From Burkholderiales bacterium (GTDB lineage Bacteria; Pseudomonadota; Gammaproteobacteria; Burkholderiales; SG8-39), in NCBI GenBank assembly GCA_025929745.1, contig JAICPQ010000137.1:1-7450 (forward strand): a stretch of 7,450 nt of DNA, given 5' to 3'. Shown here piece by piece: positions 1 to 3,804 of the stretch. The number at the start of each line of letters is the position of its first letter. Position 1 is the stretch's first letter. The notes beneath the pieces were generated by a model. It made no database searches. It had not been told where the DNA came from and saw only the letters and a program-made list of their open reading frames with translations. The position numbers and the translations under genes were made by a program.

Positions 1-866
1 AGCTCCTTGACGGCGTGCTTGTACACGTCCTCGGGCATGCCGGCGTCGTCGACCTTCTTCTTCAGCTCGTCGAGCTCGGCCGCGGTCTCGTCGCCTTCGC
101 CGAGCTCCTTCTGGATCTGGCGCATCTGCTCGCGCAGCACGTGCTCGCGCTGGCGCTCGTCGAATTCCTTCTTGGTCTTGTCGCCGATCTCCTTCGAGAT
201 GCGCAGCACGCCGACGCGCTCGGACAGGTGCTCGAGCACCTTGTCGAGGCGCCGCCTGAGATCGAAGGTCTCGAGGAGGTCCTGCTTGTCGTCGTTCTTG
301 ATGTCGAGCAGGTTGGCGACCATGTCGGCAAGCAGCGCCGGCGAAGTCATGCCCTGCACCACGACGCTGAGCTCTTCCGGCGCGCTCGGCAGGAGCTGGA
401 TCGCCTCGACCGCCTGCGCTTTGAGCTGCAGGAAGCGTGCTTCGATGTCGGCGTTCGACTCGTCCTTCGAGTCGATCATCTGCGCGCGCGCAACGAGGAA
501 CGGCCAGCCCGGCAGGAATTCGAGTACGCGGAAGCGGTTCTGGCCCTGCACCACGAGGTGGTGCGTGCCTTCGGCGCCGGTGATGTAGCGCACAACCTGG
601 CCGGCCGTGCCGACCCAGTAGAGATCCTCGGGCGTCACGTCGTTCTTCTGCGGGTCGCGCTGGAGCAGAAAGCCGACCTTCTTCTCGCTGCGCACCGCTT
701 CCTGCGCGGCCGCAACCGAGCCGATGCGTCCGACGGTGATGGGCGAGATCACTCCGGGGAACAGCACCGTGTTCCGCATCGGGATGATGATGAGCGCGTC
801 TTCGGGAAGCGGCTTGATCGTGGTCGCCCGCGCGGGCGCCACCGCGGCCTTCACGGCGTCGTTCAT
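1..866 (-). CDS. lon: Lon protease (endopeptidase La), N-terminal part, cut by left edge
   Basis: ATP-dependent cytoplasmic serine protease that degrades misfolded and regulatory proteins. The 288 codons visible translate to a typical Lon N-terminus: a LON substrate-binding domain from about residue 22 to 210 (opening LPEDALIIIPMRNTVLFPG, residues 20-38) followed by the helical/coiled-coil linker with REQMRQIQKELGE at residues 245-257. The AAA+ ATPase and Ser-Lys protease domains would lie beyond the window edge, so catalytic residues cannot be checked. Start is ATG at 866, preceded by a strong purine-rich SD inside the hsp20 gene. The start overlaps the hsp20 stop as ATGA, so the two are probably translationally coupled. 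Placement next to hsp20 rather than after clpX suggests it may be a second, heat-shock-type Lon; that is inference. Family call is very secure. Confidence 0.96.
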   Translation of the reverse strand, partial: MNDAVKAAVAPARATTIKPLPEDALIIIPMRNTVLFPGVISPITVGRIGSVAAAQEAVRSEKKVGFLLQRDPQKNDVTPEDLYWVGTAGQVVRYITGAEGTHHLVVQGQNRFRVLEFLPGWPFLVARAQMIDSKDESNADIEARFLQLKAQAVEAIQLLPSAPEELSVVVQGMTSPALLADMVANLLDIKNDDKQDLLETFDLRRRLDKVLEHLSERVGVLRISKEIGDKTKKEFDERQREHVLREQMRQIQKELGEGDETAAELDELKKKVDDAGMPEDVYKHAVKE

Positions 867-1270
867 TGACCTTCCTTCCGCCGGAACGTCAGCGTGAGGA
901 TTCCGTCCTGCAGGGATTTGCCGGCGAGCTCGAGCGGCGAGTACGGATCGCCGAGCGAGACGCCGATGTGGCGCTCGAAGCGGCCGTACGGGATCTCGAG
1001 GCGGTGGATCTGTCCTTCGCCGCGGCACGGGAACGCGCGCACCGCCGAGATCGTGATGCCGGCCGGATCGATCGCGATCGTGACCGCGTCCGCGCTGACG
1101 CCGGGCAGGGCCACATGCATCTGCAGCGTTTCGCCGCTTTCAATGATGTCGACCGGGGGTTCCCAGGCCACTTCGGCGTGGGTGAAGAACTGGCGCTGCA
1201 GGCGCTGTGCCCGGTCGAGCATCGACAGGGCTTCGCCCCACATCCAGGAAGAAAAGTCGCGGGATCTCAC
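863..1270 (-). CDS. Small heat shock protein, Hsp20/alpha-crystallin family
   Basis: ATP-independent holdase chaperone that keeps unfolding proteins soluble for refolding or proteolysis. The 135-residue product has a short N-terminal arm (about 1-35, with an amphipathic helix around 12-30) and one alpha-crystallin domain (about 36-132). Signatures are the IPYGRFERHI strand segment (93-102) and the late-domain motif GKSLQDGILTLTF (117-129), equivalent to the family's A-x-x-x-x-G-[VI]-L signature. The protein ends six residues after that strand, so the usual C-terminal extension with the I-x-I anchor is absent. The start is uncertain: GTG at 1270 is the first possible start after an in-frame stop, ATG at 1243 (residue 10) and ATG at residue 17 are alternatives, and none has a good SD. 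The gene lies 30 bases after lysR, overlaps lon by 4 bases, and has a sigma-32-like promoter just upstream. Confidence 0.93.
   Translation of the reverse strand: MRSRDFSSWMWGEALSMLDRAQRLQRQFFTHAEVAWEPPVDIIESGETLQMHVALPGVSADAVTIAIDPAGITISAVRAFPCRGEGQIHRLEIPYGRFERHIGVSLGDPYSPLELAGKSLQDGILTLTFRRKEGQ
870..879 (-). promoter_or_regulatory. Ribosome binding site of lon
   Basis: Minus-strand GGAAGGAAGG lies directly before the lon ATG at 866, with its AAGGA core (873-877) six bases from the start codon. It sits inside the last codons of hsp20. Together with the ATGA overlap it fixes the lon start and supports reinitiation or coupled translation. Confidence 0.75.
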
Positions 1271-1278
1271 CGCGCTTA

Positions 1279-1305
1279 GATTGCGGCGATCACCCCGGGT
1301 TCAAG
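1279..1305 (-). promoter_or_regulatory. Putative sigma-32 (RpoH) heat-shock promoter for hsp20-lon
   Basis: On the minus strand a perfect CTTGAA (1305-1300) is followed by 13 bases and then CCGCAATC (1286-1279). The E. coli sigma-32 consensus is CTTGAA, 11-16 bases, CCCCATNT; the -10 part here matches five of seven defined positions. The -35 overlaps the TGA stop of the LysR gene. The predicted start of transcription, about 1271-1273, falls almost on the hsp20 GTG at 1270. Position and target (a chaperone-protease operon) support the call; the imperfect -10 is the main weakness. Confidence 0.6.
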
Positions 1306-2251
1306 TAGCGTTTTTCGCTTGCTCCAATAACCACTTGCGGAACGCGGCAACCGCGGGCCGGTCAGCGATCACTTCCGGGCACACCAGGTAGTACGCCGAT
1401 CCGGGCCTGATTTCAATGTCGAAGGGGGCGCACAGGCGCTCCGAAGCGATGTCGGCATCGACGAGCGGGCGCAGCGCGAGCGCGACGCCGAGCTTCTGCG
1501 ACGCCGCCTCCAGCGAAAGGATGTTGGAGGAAAAATGCGGGCCACGCTCGGCGTCGACGCGATCCAGCACGCCCGCCGCGTCGAGCCATTTCCGCCACGC
1601 GTTGCCGGCGGCGACGATCTCCATGGCGTCGTCGTGCAGGAGCGTGTGGCTCGCCAGGTCTGCGGGCTTTTTTAGCCCCGTGGCTCTCACGAGCTCCGGG
1701 TTCGCGACCGGCGCCATTCTCACGCCGAACAGCCGATCGGCGCGGTGGCCGGTATAGTTGCCCGCGCCGAGGTGAATTTGCACTTCGGAGGACTCGGTGC
1801 GCAGGTCGAGGTCGCCGACGAGCGCGGTGGAATCGAGCGCGCCCGCATCGACCATCCTGCTCGACGCGAACACGCGCAGCTCGATCTTCGGCTCGCGTTT
1901 CGAAAACTCCGCGAGGCGCGGCATCAGCCAGCGCGCGGTGAAGACCGGCGGCGCGGTGATCACCAGCTCGGCTTCCTCGCCGCGCTCGCGGATCATCTCC
2001 ACCGCCGCGGCGAGCGCGTCGAAGCCTTCGCGCAGCTTCGGCAGGCAGGCGCGCGCCGCATCGGTCAGCGTCACGCCGCGCGCCGAGCGGCGGAAGAGCT
2101 GCACGCCGAGATATTCCTCGAGGCTCTTCACCTGGTGGCTGACCGCCGCCTGCGTGATGTGAAGCTCGGCGGCCGCTTCCTTGAATGACAAATGCCGCGC
2201 GGCGGCTTCGAATACCCGTAGCGCATTCAACGGCGGCAGTCGATAAATCAC
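1301..2251 (-). CDS. LysR-family transcriptional regulator, GcvA-like
   Basis: DNA-binding regulator, 316 residues, a normal length for the family. The N-terminus reads MIYRLPPLNALRVFEAAARH and continues into a winged helix-turn-helix (about residues 6-65, with the recognition region HITQAAVSHQVKSLEEYLG), closest in my recognition to the GcvA subgroup. An effector-binding domain of two alpha/beta lobes follows (about 90-305). The start is GTG at 2251; an in-frame TAA lies seven codons upstream, so no longer start exists. No convincing SD is seen. It diverges from the 51-aa gene with 79 bases between, where LysR proteins often act, and is 30 bases upstream of hsp20 on the same strand. Effector and targets cannot be told from sequence. 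GcvA itself controls glycine cleavage genes, but none is present, and the same subgroup includes AmpR-type regulators. Confidence 0.93.
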   Translation of the reverse strand: MIYRLPPLNALRVFEAAARHLSFKEAAAELHITQAAVSHQVKSLEEYLGVQLFRRSARGVTLTDAARACLPKLREGFDALAAAVEMIRERGEEAELVITAPPVFTARWLMPRLAEFSKREPKIELRVFASSRMVDAGALDSTALVGDLDLRTESSEVQIHLGAGNYTGHRADRLFGVRMAPVANPELVRATGLKKPADLASHTLLHDDAMEIVAAGNAWRKWLDAAGVLDRVDAERGPHFSSNILSLEAASQKLGVALALRPLVDADIASERLCAPFDIEIRPGSAYYLVCPEVIADRPAVAAFRKWLLEQAKNAT

Positions 2252-2330
2252 GATATGGATGAGTTTTTCTTATGCAAGGGGTGAGATTTCATCGTTTGTA
2301 CGCTGCGCTGCAGGAGCCTATATTGCCTGC
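2252..2330. promoter_or_regulatory. Divergent intergenic region between lysR and the 51-aa gene
   Basis: This 79-base gap is AT-richer than its surroundings. It contains two similar direct motifs, TGAGTTTTTC (2260-2269) and TGAGATTTC (2282-2290), 22 bases apart or about two helical turns. That spacing on one DNA face would suit binding by a LysR-type dimer of dimers controlling both directions, but no strict inverted T-N11-A box is obvious. I see no clear sigma-70 promoter for lysR itself. The operator reading is inference. Confidence 0.35.
2296..2324 (+). promoter_or_regulatory. Sigma-70-type promoter for the two small genes, probably leaderless start
   Basis: TATATT (2319-2324, five of six to consensus) is preceded at exactly 17 bases by TTGTAC (2296-2301; only its TTG matches the -35 consensus). 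Six bases separate the -10 from ATG at 2331, so transcription should begin at or next to the start codon. The only SD-like stretch, AGGAG at 2312-2316, is 14 bases from the ATG and would lie upstream of the predicted transcript. Confidence 0.55.
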
Positions 2331-2486
2331 ATGAAATTCCGTTATCCAACTTCGCAGGAACTCTACCAAGTCGAGCAGGAAGCGCGTCGTCTGCGCGCGC
2401 TCGAGATGGCGCGACTGTTTCGCGTAGCCGCAGCAGCAGTGCGCAACCTCTTTGCGGTGAAGGTGAAAGGACTGCGTCATGCGTAA
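2331..2486 (+). CDS. Small conserved-looking hypothetical protein, 51 aa
   Basis: Function unknown. The product begins MKFRYPTSQELYQVEQEARR and is strongly basic and helical: residues about 8-45 form a probable amphipathic helix rich in Arg, Ala and Leu, ending KVKGLRHA. There is no signal peptide and no long membrane segment. The frame extends upstream to ATG at 2259, but the extra 24 codons lie in the AT-rich intergenic region, overlap the promoter and lose the high-GC3 codon pattern, so ATG at 2331 is preferred. The gene overlaps the next one by 8 bases, indicating a two-gene operon. Coding bias and the N-terminal tyrosine/glutamate helix resemble small uncharacterised proteins I have seen in proteobacteria, but I cannot name a family. 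Confidence 0.7.
   Translation: MKFRYPTSQELYQVEQEARRLRALEMARLFRVAAAAVRNLFAVKVKGLRHA
2466..2471 (+). promoter_or_regulatory. Ribosome binding site of the 65-aa gene
   Basis: AAAGGA lies seven bases before ATG at 2479, within the 3' end of the 51-aa gene. It supports the ATG as a real start and the overlap as genuine. Confidence 0.65.
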
Positions 2487-2676
2487 AGAGTTCGTCACAA
2501 ACTTCTGGCAGCAGGCCTACGCCAACCTGCCGGCGAGCGTGCGCGCGCAATATCTCACGCAGCTGAAAGCTGCGGAACGCTGGGAACTTGCGTTCGGTGA
2601 CCTGATCGAACTCGGGTCGCGCGTGAAGGGCGCGGTCGCTAAACTGTTTCACAGTCCGCGCACCAAAGGCGCCTAG
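2479..2676 (+). CDS. Small hypothetical protein, 65 aa
   Basis: Function unknown. The sequence starts MRKEFVTNFWQQAYANLPAS, followed by a helical middle (QYLTQLKAAERWELAFGDLIELG) and a basic tail (KLFHSPRTKGA). It looks soluble and all-helical, with no signal peptide. The ATG has a good SD (AAAGGA, 2466-2471) and overlaps the TAA stop of the 51-aa gene (CATGCGTAA, bases 2478-2486), implying coupled expression. The small paired layout superficially resembles a toxin-antitoxin module, but neither product shows a toxin or antitoxin motif that I recognise, so I do not call it one. The pattern FWQQAYANLP with a helical body is loosely reminiscent of phasin-like proteins, a weak resemblance only. 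Confidence 0.68.
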   Translation: MRKEFVTNFWQQAYANLPASVRAQYLTQLKAAERWELAFGDLIELGSRVKGAVAKLFHSPRTKGA

Positions 2677-2713
2677 GCTTCAAGCTTGCCTCGCCGTCCG
2701 AGCAAATCCGACG

Positions 2714-2728
2714 CCTCCTCCTCCTCCT
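2714..2728 (+). repeat. Trinucleotide repeat (CCT)5
   Basis: Five perfect CCT units in the 97-base gap between the 65-aa gene and the Nudix gene. It lies about 35-50 bases upstream of the Nudix -10 box. Length variation by slippage is possible. I see no strong terminator hairpin in this gap. Confidence 0.6.
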
Positions 2729-2761
2729 CTGGCTAGGGCTCGCTCGGGCGGCGGGCATCCG

Positions 2762-2767
2762 TAAAAT
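2762..2767 (+). promoter_or_regulatory. -10 box of the Nudix gene, probable leaderless start
   Basis: TAAAAT ends six bases before GTG at 2774, with no SD between or nearby. No recognisable -35 is present at 16-18 bases. A three-codon ORF (ATG at 2766, stop TGA 2775-2777) overlaps the box and start codon; it is probably fortuitous. Confidence 0.5.
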
Positions 2768-2773
2768 GGCGGG

Positions 2774-3187
2774 GTGAAACCCGCTCCCCGCGCTGCCGGC
2801 GCGGTCGTCTTCCGCCGCAGCGATCGCGGCATCCGCATCCTCCTGCTCCGCGCGTACAAGAACTGGGATTTTCCCAAGGGTCTTGTCGAGCCCGGCGAAA
2901 ACGAGCTCGCCGCCGCGAAGCGCGAAGTCGAGGAAGAAACCGGCCTCGCCGATCTCGACTACCCGTTCGGCGAGGAATTCAAGGAAACCCTGCCCTACTC
3001 CGGCAACAAGGTCGCGCGCTACTACCTCGCCGAGACCGACGCAGAGAAGCTAGAGCTCCCCGTCTCCCCCGAGCTCGGCCGCCCCGAGCACCACGAATAC
3101 CGCTGGGTGAGCTTCGACGAAGCCGAAGACCTCCTTCCACCGCGCCTTTCCATCGTCCTGGAATGGGCAAAGAAAACGCTGACCTAA
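2774..3187 (+). CDS. Nudix hydrolase, possibly Ap4A-hydrolase-like
   Basis: Cytoplasmic Mg-dependent hydrolase of a nucleoside diphosphate linked to another group. The 137-residue product carries a perfect Nudix box G-x5-E-x7-R-E-U-x-E-E-x-G-U at residues 36-58 (G36, E42, R50, E51, E54, E55, G57). It is preceded by AGAVVFRR and ILLLRAYKNWDFPKG. The W-x-F/P-P-K-G lead-in and late Y-R-W-V-S-F segment resemble asymmetrical diadenosine tetraphosphate hydrolases (NUDT2 type), but Nudix substrate cannot be fixed from the box alone; dinucleotide polyphosphate, NDP-sugar or RNA-cap substrates are alternatives. Start is GTG at 2774 next to a -10 box. The stop TAA is the first part of the 26-bp repeat at 3184. 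FKBP follows 40 bases later on the same strand. Confidence 0.93.
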   Translation: MKPAPRAAGAVVFRRSDRGIRILLLRAYKNWDFPKGLVEPGENELAAAKREVEEETGLADLDYPFGEEFKETLPYSGNKVARYYLAETDAEKLELPVSPELGRPEHHEYRWVSFDEAEDLLPPRLSIVLEWAKKTLT

Positions 3188-3209
3188 TTCGGGGTCAGGG
3201 TCGTAACTC
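3184..3209 (+). repeat. 26-bp dispersed-type repeat, copy 1
   Basis: Core TCGGGGTCAGGGTCGTAA (3189-3206) is identical to the reverse complement of copy 2 (3782-3799). Extending to CTAA on the left and a pyrimidine-TC on the right gives 24 of 26 matching bases. The CTAA includes the Nudix stop codon (3185-3187). The core holds a short tandem GGGTCA/GGGTCG. It lies between the Nudix and FKBP genes. Confidence 0.85.
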
Positions 3210-3214
3210 TTTTC

Positions 3215-3221
3215 AAAGGAG
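3215..3221 (+). promoter_or_regulatory. Ribosome binding site of the FKBP gene
   Basis: AAAGGAG lies six bases before TTG at 3228. It is the strongest SD in the plus-strand half of the window and is what decides for the rare TTG start, since no ATG or GTG in frame lies near. Confidence 0.8.
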
Positions 3222-3227
3222 CTGCAA

Positions 3228-3554
3228 TTGGACCAACTGATTTCCGAAGACCTCGTAGTCGGCACCGGCGACGTAGCGAGCGCGGGCCAGAAAGTCACTG
3301 TGCACTACACCGGCTGGCTCACGAATGGAACGAAGTTCGATTCGAGCAAGGACCGCCGCGATCCTTTCGTCTTCAACCTCGGCCGCGGCCAGGTCATCAA
3401 GGGCTGGGACCAGGGCGTGCAGGGCATGAAAGTCGGCGGCAAGCGCAAGCTCACCATCCCGCCCGGCATGGCGTACGGCTCGCGCGGCGCCGGCGGCGTG
3501 ATTCCACCGAACGCGACGCTGGTCTTCGAGGTCGAGCTCCTTGGCGTTGGCTGA
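3228..3554 (+). CDS. FKBP-type peptidyl-prolyl cis-trans isomerase
   Basis: Single-domain cytoplasmic foldase that speeds cis-trans isomerisation of X-Pro bonds. The 108-residue product is the length of human FKBP12 and has no signal peptide, tetratricopeptide repeats or IF-domain insert. The ligand pocket residues of the family are all present: Y27 (VHYTG), D38 (KFDSS), F47 and F49 (PFVFNLG), V56 and I57 with W60 (QVIKGWDQG), Y83 (AYGSRG) and F100 (LVFEVELL). Translation starts at TTG, set by AAAGGAG six bases upstream. It is 40 bases downstream of the Nudix gene, with repeat copy 1 in between, and the next gene overlaps its end by up to 14 bases. Shared transcription with the Nudix gene is possible; a separate promoter in or after the repeat cannot be excluded. 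Confidence 0.96.
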   Translation: MDQLISEDLVVGTGDVASAGQKVTVHYTGWLTNGTKFDSSKDRRDPFVFNLGRGQVIKGWDQGVQGMKVGGKRKLTIPPGMAYGSRGAGGVIPPNATLVFEVELLGVG

Positions 3555-3780
3555 ACTGCGCGCAGAAGTCGAAGCGCGCGTACGCGAGCAGATCGAGCGC
3601 CATCTGCGCGTCGATCCCCGCGCGAACATCGCGCGCATCGTCGAGATGCAGATGCGGCAGGAGCAGGAGCGGCTCGAGCGCCTCATCGACGAGGCGGATG
3701 AAGCGCAGTCCGAAGCGCTGCTCGCGCTCATGGCGTGGCTGCCGCAGTTCGAGCAGCAGCTGAAGCGCCGCGCGCGCTGA
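3541..3780 (+). CDS. Hypothetical charged helical protein, 79 aa
   Basis: Function unknown. The sequence is almost entirely charged helix: ELRAEVEARVREQIERHLRV, then a break at DPRAN, then EMQMRQEQERLERLIDEADEAQSEALLALMAWLPQFEQQLKRR. Predicted structure is a helical hairpin or coiled coil, soluble, without signal or membrane segment. Codon third positions are strongly G/C, as in neighbouring genes, which supports coding. The start is uncertain: TTG at 3541 (14-base overlap with FKBP) or TTG at 3547 (8-base overlap), with only a weak GAGG/GAG upstream. The overlap implies coupling to FKBP translation and perhaps a joint role in protein folding, which is inference. The TGA stop touches repeat copy 2, and ppc converges 20 bases away. 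Confidence 0.7.
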   Translation: MALAELRAEVEARVREQIERHLRVDPRANIARIVEMQMRQEQERLERLIDEADEAQSEALLALMAWLPQFEQQLKRRAR

Positions 3781-3804
3781 ATTACGACCCTGACCCCGAT
3801 TTAG
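3779..3804 (-). repeat. 26-bp dispersed-type repeat, copy 2 (inverted relative to copy 1)
   Basis: The reverse complement matches copy 1 at 24 of 26 positions, with an 18-base perfect core (3782-3799). It fills the entire 20-base gap between the convergent 79-aa and ppc genes. Its CTAA supplies the ppc stop (3803-3801), exactly as copy 1 does for the Nudix stop. No hairpin-plus-U-run terminator is seen here. Confidence 0.85.

Noticed and set aside
15..869. 284-aa plus-strand open frame
   Set aside because: Antisense to lon. The minus-strand translation is an unmistakable Lon N-terminus; the open antisense frame follows from high GC codon bias.
2259..2330. 24-codon N-terminal extension of the 51-aa gene from ATG 2259
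   Set aside because: The extension lies in AT-rich promoter sequence, loses GC3 bias and would include the -35 and -10 boxes.
2248..2652. 134-aa minus-strand open frame upstream of lysR
   Set aside because: Covers the divergent small genes and intergenic region without coherent codon bias or domain. The plus-strand genes have an SD, a promoter and proper overlap.
2331..2676. Toxin-antitoxin module formed by the two small genes
   Set aside because: Size and overlap fit, but no toxin fold, DNA-binding antitoxin motif or operator palindrome is visible.
2671..2694. Possible terminator hairpin (AGGC...GCCT with AAGCTT) after the 65-aa gene
   Set aside because: The stem is only about four base pairs with mismatches and is not followed by a T run.
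2766..2777. Three-codon upstream ORF overlapping the Nudix start
   Set aside because: If transcription starts near 2774 as the -10 suggests, this ATG is not transcribed, so it is probably chance.
3213..3731. 172-aa minus-strand open frame opposite FKBP and the 79-aa gene
   Set aside because: Low-complexity Ser/Arg/Ala sequence antisense to a clear FKBP; no domain.
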